This document shows, in pieces, positions 1-14,524 of a stretch of 64,000 nucleotides of DNA. The notes under the pieces were generated by a model. That model was not told where the DNA came from. It saw only the letters and a list, made by a program, of their open reading frames with translations, and made no database searches. Origin of the DNA: Anaeramoeba flamelloides (taxonomy: Eukaryota > Metamonada > Anaeramoebidae); assembly GCA_027625915.1 (NCBI GenBank), contig JANTQA010000075.1:496001-560000 (forward strand). The letters run 5' to 3'. Made by a program: the position numbers and the translations under genes. The stretch's first letter is position 1. Each line of letters opens with the position of its first letter.

Positions 1-754
1 AGGACTTCAATGATTATCTTTTGTTTATATTCTGTGGCAATTTCAACCCATCCCAATAAATAGAAAAAATTGTTTAAAATATATTGTATTGATAAAAAGT
101 ATAAAATTTATAAAATTTAAGTTTTCATGTGTTTTTAACTGGAAATTTAAAAAAAAATATTCATCGAAAAAACCTTTGGTAACAAAAAAGTAAGTATTTT
201 AAAACAAACTAATAATAAACTATATCATTAACCTTCCATTTATTTTCAAATATATAGATAATATTATACTAAAAACCTGAACACTTTTACGTATAAATAG
301 AGTTTTTTACAAAATTAAATGTAGATCATTTACTATTTTTAAAGTTAATTTGGAATTTGGATTGTAATAATGGTTTTATTCAAAATAAGACAAATTTAAA
401 TAAATAAAAAAAAACCATCAAATTTTCATTTTACATGATATCTAGGCTTAAAATTCTTTTAAAACTTGAAATATGTGTAATAAGAGAAATAATTTAGAGA
501 AAAACATGATTAAAACATTCATTGACAAACCTGTTAATAAAATATTATACAAATCTGTTTTTTTAAGAAAAGAATCGAAACACCATATTAGAATTTTGGT
601 TATTTATTTTTCCAAGGTAGACTGTATTTTTATCTAAATTAAAATTTAAAAGATATAAAAGTTTTTAAGGGTTAAAAAACTACCATAGAGAATGTTAGGA
701 TCAAAATATATTATCAATAAAAGCAAATAAAGCATGTACTCCACAGTTCCAAGG

Positions 755-786
<32 letters not shown>

Positions 787-2829
787 CCATTTATTGTACT
801 GACCAACAAATGATAAGATTTTTTATAAATAATCATAATTAAAAATACGATTTTATGTGAAAAAAAAAAAAAAAAACATATTTTTTAACAAATTTAAAGT
901 TTGAACAAACCATATACAATATTAATATTTGTAAAATATCTTGATTAAAATTGCCTTGAAATTTATATCATTTGTTAAAAAAGAGTTTTTTTGAAAAAAA
1001 GAAACAAATTATTTTTTAAGATTATTCTTATAAAATTATATATCCAAAACTTATAAAATACAAAGTTCTTCTAAAAAGAAGTAAAAACTAACCATTTTCT
1101 AAGTTTCTATTTCAATAATTATTGACTTGATCATTGATTTCAAAAAAATTAAAAAATATTTACTTTTAAAAGGTTACAAATATTAATTTTTAAATATTGG
1201 TTCTATATTAATTGAGTTTCAAGATTTAGACTGGGGAATTAATTATCATAAAATTCAAAAAATTAACAAATTTTCAATTATGTTTCGTAGTAAAAAATTT
1301 AAGAATTTATTGTTGAATAATATTTATAATCAATATTTTGGACCATTTGAACCAATGATCACCAATATGATTAACTTTCAAATTCACATGTTTTCTTTAT
1401 AGTGGAATAAATCAAATTCACTACCCTTCAAGAATTAATTTGTTAAAAAATAAATAAAATAAAATTTTCATTTAATTGCTATAATACCCAATTAAAATAT
1501 ACCTGGAAAGTCGTGAATTTTCAATTGTTTTGAATCGTGCTGAGTGTGTTCTTCTGGATTTAATAAACATCAAGTATTATCTAAAAAAAAAAAAAAACGC
1601 TAATAAGATAGTTGAATATGATTAAAAACTATAATTAATATTTATCTTTCTATCTTGAGACCCAGAAGAAATATAGAAATTCAAAATTTCAGGAATTGTA
1701 AAACTAGGGGTTTAGTCATGTATAGGGGATTTGTCCCATACTAAAGGAGTGGCTTGAAACCAAAAAAAGATATGTAGAATTGACTTCTTTTGATTGACAA
1801 AATTTTAAATAACAAAAAAAAAAATTGAGAGATTCTATTTGTATAAAATTTCAATTAAAAAAAAAAGTAATAGGATATCTCATTGACAAAAAATCCAATT
1901 ACAAAAAAATTAAAAGGACAAAAAATTCAAATTAGAAAAAAAAAAAATTGAGAGGATCTCATGGGATAAAAATCCAATAAAATAAAAATAAGTTTCAATG
2001 TAATCTCAATTCAAAAAATCAAAAATTAAAAAAAATTACTTATTTCTTTTATTAAAATTTCCAAAGAAGTAAAATTTCTTCAATATAAAACAAGTTGTTT
2101 TCTAAAAGTATACAATCAATTTAATTCTATTTAATCTAATTTGTGGTTATTTTATTACTTTCAAGTTTTAACTAGGTCAGTATTTACATTACATTCTTGA
2201 GAAAAAAAAGATTCATATGAAAAATTGAAAAAAATGAAAAAAAAAAATCACCGGGATCTCAAAAAGTACAAAAAAGAACCAAAGAGAAACACTTCAAAAC
2301 AACACAGAGTTACTTTTAAAATTATATATTCTAACCTTGTAAATAGGAAATTGAGTGTCGCTCTTTGGCTCTTGTTTCGAAAAATGTCCACATCTTTTTT
2401 GATTTTTGTTTTTTGTAGATTGATCTAGCTTCACATCTTTGATATTTTTGATTGTTATTGGGAACTCATCAAAATTACAAAATTTTCACAATCCATTTCA
2501 GAAAATTGTTTTGAACTATAACACTGGACCCTTAACAAGATCAAATTCTAAATTTTGAAGAAAAATAATGTTTTCCACAACCTAACCATTTTTCTTCAAA
2601 GATAAACATTATCCAATTTTCATTGAAAAACCTCTAATAATATCATAGTCTTATCAAAAATGATTGTAGTGTGGCCATTTATCACACTACCAACTCACAA
2701 TTCGGAATTCTGATCCAAAAAAATTACAAATTCCTCGACTATTTTGGAAATACTATTATTTTCCTATTAAAAAATGAAAATTTTTTGTTCACTTTCCAAA
2801 ATATTTTTCTAAATTAGAAATTGAAGTAA
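1..2829. other. Intergenic AT-rich DNA, no supported gene
   Basis: I see no convincing coding sequence here. The stretch holds poly-A and poly-T runs, a (TA)n microsatellite near 761-783, and a loosely repeated A-rich block around 1780-2000 in which the words GAGAGGATCTCAT and GAGAGATTCTAT recur. A short open frame at 2225-2428 is lysine-rich at one end, has no family resemblance and is not called. Confidence 0.6.
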
Positions 2830-3584
2830 CTGTTGAGAGAAAAATGTTGTAAAGAGAAAAATAGTTGGGCACCAATTTAAATTGGGAACATTACTGAAAA
2901 TGATTTTTAATTTCTTTCGTTTGTGAAATAACTAAAGAAATTAAGAATAATCTACTTATTAGAATAAGGATTAATGTGATTCTACTTTTTCAAAACCGTA
3001 TCTCTTCTAATCTAAAGCAAGTTTAAAAATTTCAATTTTCAGAATTAATAGAAAACTTTACCAAAACTTGGATTTTTGTTAAAATAGCATGATCTACTTT
3101 GGTTATCAACCATTCAAATGAGTATTCTACACAAACTTACAGATCAATGAACTTGTAACACATTTAAACCTGGATTTATATAAAATTCACCTAGTTATCA
3201 ATAGGATTTGATTTTCAATTTTACTAATGTCCCCAATTAAAAATTGTGTCAAACCATTTTTCTGTGTCCAACATTTTTCTCTCAACAGTAACCAAACTTA
3301 GTATTAGTCTGTTGATCAAAACATAAAATATTTTCCAAATTGATAAAAATGAAAATTTTTAGTTCACATTTCAAAAATATTTTTCTATTTAATAGTTGAA
3401 GCAAAACCAAAGATCTTTTTAACATCTTTCAGAAATGATATTTTTAAACAATAAATTAAACTTCCCTAGTTAACTCTAGACAAAAACTTTATTCTGTTAA
3501 TTTTATTGTAGCATTTATAATTAATATTCATTTTGGAAATTGAAATAAAAATTTTCAGTTATTAATAGGAAAATAACAGTATTA
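2751..3584. repeat. Outer inverted repeat enclosing the 2830-3288 MITE
   Basis: Left arm about 2751-2803 and right arm about 3529-3584 are inverted copies (shared words TTATTTTCCTATTAA and TTTCCAAAAT). A third, direct copy of the left arm lies at about 3343-3400. The MITE therefore sits inside an older foldback-like structure, or the flanks were duplicated with it. Confidence 0.55.
2830..3288. mobile_element. MITE with about 71-bp terminal inverted repeats and TAA target-site duplication
   Basis: The two ends are inverted copies: left arm 2830-2901, right arm 3218-3288, both starting CTGTTGAGAGAAAAATGTTG. TAA precedes the left end (2827-2829) and follows the right end (3289-3291), as expected for a 3-bp duplication of the TAA/TTA type used by PIF/Harbinger elements. 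The 459-bp element has no coding capacity. The inner arm contains AATTGGGAACATTACTGAAA, also found in the MITE at 38972-39368, so the two are relatives. Superfamily assignment is inference from the TSD only. Confidence 0.75.
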
Positions 3585-4230
3585 TAGTTCTTTTGGATAG
3601 CTTTATAGAAAGAATATAACCCCATAATATTTTTAATCAATATGTTCCTCTAATTGGCTTTACTGTTATTTTTTAATTCATAAATGATAATTGTTCCATC
3701 AAGTTCTTGAATCTTTTTTCTATTAATTGGTTGTAAAAAACTCAAGATCTTCCTAAGAGCATTTAGAATTGATATCAAAGTTTTGAGATTTAATTTAGCT
3801 TTTTACTGATTGAACTTTCAGAAAAAAGATATTTTTCAAAATTTGAATAAAACAGTAAAAGTTAAGAATTAGTTTTGGAAACTGAACTAAAAACTTTTCT
3901 TTTTTGAATTGCAAAAGAACAATATTCGAGAAAATCTGTAAATTTTTATTTGTAACAAAAAAAGTCAATTAAGGTTCAAAAAAACTATATTAATAGAATT
4001 TCTACTTCAGTTATTAGTTATAGAAGTGATCTTTGATTGTTTGAAATATTAGCCAATATGAAATTAAGTTTTCAAGGAGAAATGAGCTATTTCAAAAAAT
4101 AAGTAGATTTTTGATTACATCAATGAGAGAAAGTGGATTAATTTTTCCAAAATTGTTTCATTTTTTCTACTTTGTAACTATTTTAAAAATAATCATTCAC
4201 AAATTTGATCTATTTGGATACAAATTTTGA

Positions 4231-7200
4231 ATGCAGCGTATTTTATTAACGTTGTTAAAATCAAACAAAGATGATCTGAACTCAATTTTAAATATCCAAT
4301 ACCCAAGCCAGTTTATTTATGATTTGTTAAGAGAAGATAGTTATGGAAAATTACAAAACCAAGATTATAAAGAATTTTTGTCATATGTCCTCGAAGAACT
4401 CCTAAATTGCTTTTCATTTTTAAAAGACTTAGAGACTGGAAAAATAGAAGATGAAAACGGTGAACACGAAAAAAACAAAATCAAAAAACAAGGATCTGGT
4501 TGTAGGCTAATTGGCAATTCAAATGAAGAATTTTGGTTTTGCTTAAAATCAATCAAACTAATCTTAAAAAAAATGAGAGAACCATATTGTCCGTCTTTAA
4601 TTTCATGTTTACTTTCAATTTTGCACATTGTTCTTCCCTCTGAAATTAACCAAAAAACGAAACAAGCATTTTCAAAGAAACAAGAAAAGAAGAGCAAAAC
4701 AGAAAAGATCTCAAAAAAATTAATCCAAATTCTAAAGCACTTGTGCTCTAGTCGTTTGTCTTGTCAAGAATTTTCAAGGAGTGTTCATTTCCTTCGTTTA
4801 ATCTATTTAACAAAAGTAAAAAATCTTTCTATTGAAAACAAATTATCATTAATCCAAACGATCTTTACAATATTAACAGAGTTTACGAAAAATAATGAAT
4901 ATGAGAAGCTGGAGAAAAAAGAAAAAATTAAGGATCAATATTTATGCCAAGTGCATTTTCTGGATTGGTTTTTTGAATTTTTTACAAAGGGAAAACAATC
5001 ACCAAAACACGGTTCTGATAATTCTTTTTTAATACACTTAATTGAGTTAATTACAAGACTACTAAGCAATTGCCTGAGCAAGGGCGAATTTTACTTTTTT
5101 AATCAATTTGAATTGCGAGATGGGTATTATATTTTTCTTCACCTAGCATTAAAAATAATTAATAGTCCTGCTAATGTTCATAACACTAATAAGAATGATG
5201 ATAATATATACAATAATAAAAATAATAGTAATATTAATAGTACTAATAGTAATGATAATTATTCCAACAAGAAGAAGAAGAAGAAGAAGAAGAAGAAGAA
5301 TAGTGAAATTAGTGAAGAAATTAAAATTAAAAAAAATCAAATTTTAAGAATTTTAAAATATTTAATAAGATTAATTACAATGAACATTTCTAAAATTAAT
5401 CAAAAGGGTGTTCATTTTCAACCAAATCTAAAGGCCTTTAATACATTTTTAGAAATAATATTAACTAATAAAATAATTTTATTAATTCAATTTGATATGG
5501 TAGAATTATTTGAAAAAATTTTTGCCATTGGCGATTATAAATTACATTATCAAAAACAACAACCCTTTCAATTAATATTTTCTAAATTTGAAATATTTGA
5601 AACTAAAGTTCAGAATTCTTTCTTAGAACTCTTTGCTTCTTTTATTTTTTTACCTATCAACAATAATGATAATTATTTCGAAGTATTACATTACCAAGAA
5701 GAATTGTCATTTTATTGTATTATTTTTAATAAAATAAACAGAAATTTATTAATAAAAATGTTTGATCATTTATTAAAATGGGTAAAGACCATTCCAAATT
5801 TAAATAAAATCTTAATTAAAATTGGCGTCATGAATAATTTAATAAATTTAATTCAGAACTTTTCAGATTTATTCCATCCCGATAAAGATGATAATCTTAT
5901 TTCAAATATTGATGATTTACAGAGCCAGAATCGAAAATATACGAATGAAAAAAAAAGCAGAAAAAATAACCACAACCACAGTATAAACGACGGCAACAAC
6001 AATGATAATAATAACAACAACAATATTAACAAAAACAATCGTGATGGCTCAAATGAAAACGAAAACGAAAACAAAACCAACAACACAAACAAACCAAAAA
6101 AGAAGTTAAAAATAAAAAAAAACTATAATTTTGAATTACCAATAAATTTTCTTAATAATTTGTTAAAATTTTTATTAGTAGATCAAAATAATTTAAATTT
6201 ATTTAGAATTAAAAAGGGATTTTTCTTATTATATGATGAAATGATTAAAAAAAAATTATTTTGGAATTATTCCAAATTTATTATTCAATTATTCAAAATA
6301 TTAAATATTAAAGAATCAAGGATTTATTTTTATGAATTATTATTATTAATACGATATAATAAATATGGAAATGAAATTTGCAAAATAAATTTGAAAATTT
6401 GGATTAATATAATAATTACAATTACAATTTTAATAAAAAAAAATGAAAATTTAATAATTTATTTTTTTGATCAAGGATGGAATACTTTAATTTTAAATTT
6501 ATTAATGAAATTTTCAAAATTTACAAAACAAAACGATAACAATAATGAAAAAAAAACTGAATTATTTCATTTGATTTACATTTTTTTTGATACTTCAATA
6601 AGACTTTTAACTTTCTGTTGTTCAAATAAATTTAAAAATCAAAATCTTTTAAAACGATCAAAATTTTTTAAAATCCAATTAAAAAATTTTATTTTTCTTA
6701 ATAAGTATTTCTATAATCCAATCCAAAATTTAGAATTTTTCCAGTCAAACTATGTTTTTAACATTTTCGAAACTTTAATTTATTTAACGTTAAATGAAGA
6801 TTATTTCGATATCAAAACAAATCATAATTTAATTAATCAAAATAATGAAAATGAAAAAAGCAATAAAAATCAAAATGATAGATTTTTAAAGGATTTTGAA
6901 AATATTCTTTATTTTAATGAAAAAGTTAATTTAAATTCCCCTTTAAAACATTTATTAAATAATAAAAAACATTATGATAACATTGAAGAAAAAAACTATT
7001 GTTCACAAGTCAAAAATTATTATAACAATATTGAAAATACACAAACAATTAAATTAATTTTTAAATTAATACAAAAAAATCTTTCAATAAGCAAATATAA
7101 TTCGGTTACATTAAAAATGTTAAAAATTTGTTTAAATTTTGTTAAAAATAATCTTCGAAATTGTATTGAATTAACCAGAATTAATTTTTTAACTTTTTTA

Positions 7201-10200
7201 ATCCAAGAATTTTCAGAAATTTATCTTGATAAGAATAATTATTTTAACAAAATCTTTATAAATATTTTTAATACAATTGCAAAAAACAATTTGAAAACAA
7301 TTAATATGTTTCATTTTTTTAAATTTTTAAAAAAGCATAATTATCCACTTATTTTAATTGAACAATTAATTAATATCTTTCCTAACAAAAGAAAACCATC
7401 TAATTTTTTTAGATTACAATTTAATCAAGATAAAATAAATCCTAATATTGTAATAAATAACATTAATAATTTACATTATTTTTTAAAATCAAATTATTCA
7501 ATTATATTTTGGTTTAATATCAAAAAAATATTCCGAAATAATAGAAATAAGATTAATACAACTGATAGCATACACAAGGAATTCTTTCAATTGTTTAAAA
7601 TAAAAACAAAAAATGCTTTCTTATCCCTTTTAATCGATCAAAATAAAAATCTTTTTTTAAAAATAATAAAAAAGAATTCAACAATTTTGTTAAATTTTAA
7701 TAAAGCAACCATCAAAGAAAATAAATGGTATCAAATAATGATTGTTTACAAATTAAATAATAAAATTGCTAATAATAAAAAAATAGATAAAATTTCAACA
7801 ATTAAATTATATTTAAATGGGGAATTTATTGAATTAAAAAAAATCCATACCATTTTTAATATATTTAAAAAAAATATAAAAATCCAATTTGGTAATAATA
7901 CTCATAACAATTATAGTAATAGTAACGATAATAATAAGAAGAAGAATAAGAATAGTAATATGAAACATAACATTAACACGATTACTATTAATAACATGAC
8001 CACCAGTACTAATGATGATGACGATAACAACGACCATAATAATGGTAAAAATAATAGTAACAATAATTGTATTTCTCCAAAAAAATATAAAAACACCAGC
8101 AACTACAAATACAAAAACACGAGCAAAAATACCAACAATTTTTATTATGAATATTTATTGAATAATTTGTTAATTTTCAAAAAAAAAATATCAAAATTAG
8201 AAATTTTTTTAATTTATCTACTTGGCCCAAATTTGAAAATACCATTTAATTCGGGTTTAAAACCACAAATAAACCCATCAAAAACTTTAATTAAAAATAA
8301 TAAACTATTTAAGAAAATTCCTGATTTTTTTCTTCATAATAAACAAACAATTAATTTGTATTATTTAAATGATGAAATATTAATCTTTTCAAAATTTGAA
8401 AAATCATTAATTTATCTAAATAATTACTATTTTAATGAATATAATGATGATAAAAACGAACATGAGAATGAAAATGGTTATGTTATTAATGATAAAAAAG
8501 AGAGAAATAATAAAACAGAAAAATTAATCAATCTAAATGTCATTGAATTACAACCATTCCAATCAAAAAAGATAGATTATATAAATAATTGTATTTTTTT
8601 AAAAACTAAATCAATAAAAAATACAATAATTTCATTAGGAGGGTTTAATTTAATAATTTATTTTTTGGCACAATCATTAAATAAATCAAAAGAAATCCAA
8701 TTAAAATCTTTACAATTATTTTCAAAATATTTTAATACATCTCCAAAATTTTGCTTTGCAATCGAAGAAATCATTTTTCAATTAATAAAAAGGATATTTT
8801 ATCAACAATTGTGGATAATTGATAAGAATATTCTTAATCTTTTTTTCAAGATTTCAGGAGTTTTAGAAATAAAGCCAACCAATAATCATAACAATAATAA
8901 TAATACTAAAATCCTTCAAATAAGTGGGTTTATTTCAAATAACAAAATATTTAAAGAAATATTATTTAAATGTAAAATCTGGGAAAAATTATCACAAGAT
9001 CTTCAAATATATTTTTTAACAGTGATCGAACATCTAATGAACAACCCTTTAAATTCTTTCAATAAACAAAATGTATTACAATTAAAAAACGCAAAAATTT
9101 TAAATTTTATATTCAAACTTTGTAAAAATTATCCGATATTAAATAAAAAACTCAGATTAACCATATTCAATTTATTAATAATTATAATAAACGAAAAAAA
9201 TGTAAACAAAATTTTCCTTTTTTTATTAAACCATGAAAAATATCCAAAATACTTTCAAAATAATTTACCTGAAAAAATCAAAATTAAATTAATTAATTAT
9301 CAAATAATAAATTTATTCAAAAAAATTAACAATAAATTATCTTTTGTAGTTTATTCCCCACCAATTTCCAAAAACAACAACAACAACAACAAAAACAACA
9401 ACAACAACAACAACAATAATAATAATAACACTACCACTACCACCACCAATAACAATAACAATAACAATAACAAAAACAATGATAATAAAAGTATCAATAT
9501 TATTAATTATTTTGAAAATAAAGAAAAAGAAAAGATCAGTGAAATAAATTCAAAAACAACAAGATTAATATATAAATTTCTAATAAATTATTTTAAAAAA
9601 CAAAAAAAAATGAGTTTTATAAATAATTTAAATTGTTTAATTTTTTTCGTTTTGTTAAAAAATTGTAATATAAAGAATACTAAATTAATAATTAAATTAA
9701 TTTTCATTTTTTGTAAATCACAGATTTTTTTAGCGAATTTCAAAAATTTTTTTGGTTTTCAATTAATTGGATATTATTTAAAATATATTGATTTAAATGA
9801 CCAATTATCAAAATATTTGAGAAAATTTGTAATTAATTTTTCAGAATGTTCACCTCTTTTCATCAAATTATTTCAATTAAAAGGAACACTAAGACAAATG
9901 ATCTCTATTTTCTCTATTATTCAAAAGATTTTCCAAAAATCCCAACATAAAAATTTATTGCTTGAAAATCATTTAATATATTATATTTGTAAAATTTGTT
10001 CAAAAATAAATTTCAATAATGAAAATATTGAAATTAGAAATATGAAAGATAACAAGATTAGAAATAATCATGAAAATATGGAAATGGGTAATAATAAAAA
10101 AAAAAATGACGAAATAAAAATGCACAACAGAAATAAAAATACAAACAAAACATACAAATTCGAAGAAATTGAAAATAAAAATAGAAAAGGGAATAAAGAT

Positions 10201-11598
10201 GTAAATCAGAATGAGAATAACAAAACAATAACAAATATAAATAATATACAACAACAACAACCACATGAATTACAATCAAAAAATAAAAAATCTAATCAAA
10301 TAATTCAAAATAACATAATCAAAAATAACAAGTATGATCACCTATTTCTTTTACAAGAAAAAGGAATTATTTTTTTAAAAGTTATTATTAAATTTTTGTT
10401 ATATAATGATAACACAATTGAATTTATTTTTAAAAAAATAATCAATTGCTTTTTTATTTTTAAGAATAATAATTTAAAAAATATTCAATATTATCAGCAA
10501 AAGTTGTTTTTATTTATAATTAATTATTTTCAAAAAAAAAATCATAAGAATAATGAGAAAAATTTAATAGTATTTTCTAACCATTTAATTAATTATTCAA
10601 CATTCTGGTTTACACTTTTGGAATTGAATAACAATGATAATATTACTTATTTTAAATCAGTATTAAACTTTTTTAATTTCTTTTTAAAATTAAAAATTAA
10701 AAATTTAACAAAGACAATCATCTCAATATTAAATTTTCTTTTATTAATTTTAAATAATTTAAACAATAAAAAAATTTTTTTATCGAGTATAAATTTTTTA
10801 ATAAATAATAAAATAATATTAAATTTTTTATTATCAAATAATAACCGTCATTATTTAATATTATTATTTATTTTACGAAAATTAATTAAAAAAGTAAATG
10901 ATCAACAATTAAAAATTAATTTAATTTTTTTTTTAAAATATTTTCTTTCAATTAATAAAAAAAAGACAATCAAAAAATACTATTTTAGAAAAGGCAATGC
11001 GGATAATATAATTATCAACAATGATTTAATAAAGATAAATATTAAAAAAGACTATTATTCCTGGAATGTAAAACAAAATAAAAAAATAATTGATTTTGCA
11101 AATAATCTCTTGACAAATATTAAAACACAGATAAAAGAAGAAAACGAAAAAAATCTAAGGATTAAAGAAAATTTTCAAAAGATCAATAATAATTGTATAC
11201 AATTACAAAATAAGTTTGAAAAAAGCAAAATGAAAGATATTAAAAAAAAATATGCAAAAAATTCAAAAATCAATCAAATCTGGAAAAAAATTTTTCAACA
11301 AATGCAACAAGACAGATCCGTTTTTTCAAAAAAAACAAAGTTAATTTTATATTACGTTGATAATGTTGAAGGTCCTAATAGAATTAGAAAAAGGCTAAAG
11401 AGAAAAAAAATTTATACTAAAAATGAAATCAAAAATCATTTAATAAAATTCAATTCTTGCGATAACGAATTAAATCTTGGAGTTAAATTAAAAAAACTAA
11501 TTTATAAAAATAATAATAATTACAAAAAAATCGCAAGAAAAAATTATAATAATCATCATAAACATAAATCAAATACAACAAAAAAACCAACAAATTGA
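4231..11598 (+). CDS. Giant BEACH-family protein, N-terminal part (armadillo-like and ConA-like region)
   Basis: This 2455-residue frame is the N-terminal part of one gene that continues at 11603-14524. The start ATG follows an in-frame TGA. The frame is Asn/Lys/Ile-rich with long helical stretches, as in the alpha-solenoid of neurobeachin, LRBA, ALFY and Dictyostelium Lvs proteins. Residues about 1085-1222 look like the ConA-like (laminin-G/PTX) domain of this family: a FWFNIKKIF strand, then NKWYQIMIVYK, then IKLYLNGEF. Low-complexity Asn tracts interrupt the domain near residues 325-360, 580-630 and 1710-1760. Near the end, residues about 2377-2394 carry the hallmark EGPNRIRKRLKR motif that precedes the PH-BEACH module. 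The frame stops at 11598 only about 450 nt before the PH domain, in another frame. Family members act as scaffolds in membrane traffic, lysosome and contractile-vacuole biology; the exact subfamily cannot be told. Confidence 0.9.
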   Translation: MQRILLTLLKSNKDDLNSILNIQYPSQFIYDLLREDSYGKLQNQDYKEFLSYVLEELLNCFSFLKDLETGKIEDENGEHEKNKIKKQGSGCRLIGNSNEEFWFCLKSIKLILKKMREPYCPSLISCLLSILHIVLPSEINQKTKQAFSKKQEKKSKTEKISKKLIQILKHLCSSRLSCQEFSRSVHFLRLIYLTKVKNLSIENKLSLIQTIFTILTEFTKNNEYEKLEKKEKIKDQYLCQVHFLDWFFEFFTKGKQSPKHGSDNSFLIHLIELITRLLSNCLSKGEFYFFNQFELRDGYYIFLHLALKIINSPANVHNTNKNDDNIYNNKNNSNINSTNSNDNYSNKKKKKKKKKKNSEISEEIKIKKNQILRILKYLIRLITMNISKINQKGVHFQPNLKAFNTFLEIILTNKIILLIQFDMVELFEKIFAIGDYKLHYQKQQPFQLIFSKFEIFETKVQNSFLELFASFIFLPINNNDNYFEVLHYQEELSFYCIIFNKINRNLLIKMFDHLLKWVKTIPNLNKILIKIGVMNNLINLIQNFSDLFHPDKDDNLISNIDDLQSQNRKYTNEKKSRKNNHNHSINDGNNNDNNNNNNINKNNRDGSNENENENKTNNTNKPKKKLKIKKNYNFELPINFLNNLLKFLLVDQNNLNLFRIKKGFFLLYDEMIKKKLFWNYSKFIIQLFKILNIKESRIYFYELLLLIRYNKYGNEICKINLKIWINIIITITILIKKNENLIIYFFDQGWNTLILNLLMKFSKFTKQNDNNNEKKTELFHLIYIFFDTSIRLLTFCCSNKFKNQNLLKRSKFFKIQLKNFIFLNKYFYNPIQNLEFFQSNYVFNIFETLIYLTLNEDYFDIKTNHNLINQNNENEKSNKNQNDRFLKDFENILYFNEKVNLNSPLKHLLNNKKHYDNIEEKNYCSQVKNYYNNIENTQTIKLIFKLIQKNLSISKYNSVTLKMLKICLNFVKNNLRNCIELTRINFLTFLIQEFSEIYLDKNNYFNKIFINIFNTIAKNNLKTINMFHFFKFLKKHNYPLILIEQLINIFPNKRKPSNFFRLQFNQDKINPNIVINNINNLHYFLKSNYSIIFWFNIKKIFRNNRNKINTTDSIHKEFFQLFKIKTKNAFLSLLIDQNKNLFLKIIKKNSTILLNFNKATIKENKWYQIMIVYKLNNKIANNKKIDKISTIKLYLNGEFIELKKIHTIFNIFKKNIKIQFGNNTHNNYSNSNDNNKKKNKNSNMKHNINTITINNMTTSTNDDDDNNDHNNGKNNSNNNCISPKKYKNTSNYKYKNTSKNTNNFYYEYLLNNLLIFKKKISKLEIFLIYLLGPNLKIPFNSGLKPQINPSKTLIKNNKLFKKIPDFFLHNKQTINLYYLNDEILIFSKFEKSLIYLNNYYFNEYNDDKNEHENENGYVINDKKERNNKTEKLINLNVIELQPFQSKKIDYINNCIFLKTKSIKNTIISLGGFNLIIYFLAQSLNKSKEIQLKSLQLFSKYFNTSPKFCFAIEEIIFQLIKRIFYQQLWIIDKNILNLFFKISGVLEIKPTNNHNNNNNTKILQISGFISNNKIFKEILFKCKIWEKLSQDLQIYFLTVIEHLMNNPLNSFNKQNVLQLKNAKILNFIFKLCKNYPILNKKLRLTIFNLLIIIINEKNVNKIFLFLLNHEKYPKYFQNNLPEKIKIKLINYQIINLFKKINNKLSFVVYSPPISKNNNNNNKNNNNNNNNNNNNTTTTTTNNNNNNNNKNNDNKSINIINYFENKEKEKISEINSKTTRLIYKFLINYFKKQKKMSFINNLNCLIFFVLLKNCNIKNTKLIIKLIFIFCKSQIFLANFKNFFGFQLIGYYLKYIDLNDQLSKYLRKFVINFSECSPLFIKLFQLKGTLRQMISIFSIIQKIFQKSQHKNLLLENHLIYYICKICSKINFNNENIEIRNMKDNKIRNNHENMEMGNNKKKNDEIKMHNRNKNTNKTYKFEEIENKNRKGNKDVNQNENNKTITNINNIQQQQPHELQSKNKKSNQIIQNNIIKNNKYDHLFLLQEKGIIFLKVIIKFLLYNDNTIEFIFKKIINCFFIFKNNNLKNIQYYQQKLFLFIINYFQKKNHKNNEKNLIVFSNHLINYSTFWFTLLELNNNDNITYFKSVLNFFNFFLKLKIKNLTKTIISILNFLLLILNNLNNKKIFLSSINFLINNKIILNFLLSNNNRHYLILLFILRKLIKKVNDQQLKINLIFFLKYFLSINKKKTIKKYYFRKGNADNIIINNDLIKINIKKDYYSWNVKQNKKIIDFANNLLTNIKTQIKEENEKNLRIKENFQKINNNCIQLQNKFEKSKMKDIKKKYAKNSKINQIWKKIFQQMQQDRSVFSKKTKLILYYVDNVEGPNRIRKRLKRKKIYTKNEIKNHLIKFNSCDNELNLGVKLKKLIYKNNNNYKKIARKNYNNHHKHKSNTTKKPTN

Positions 11599-11602
11599 AA
11601 AC

Positions 11603-14524
<2,922 letters not shown>

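Noticed and set aside
2225-2428. 67-residue frame with a Lys-rich start
   Set aside because: Composition shifts from poly-Lys to Phe/Leu with no domain, no homologue feel and no splice context.
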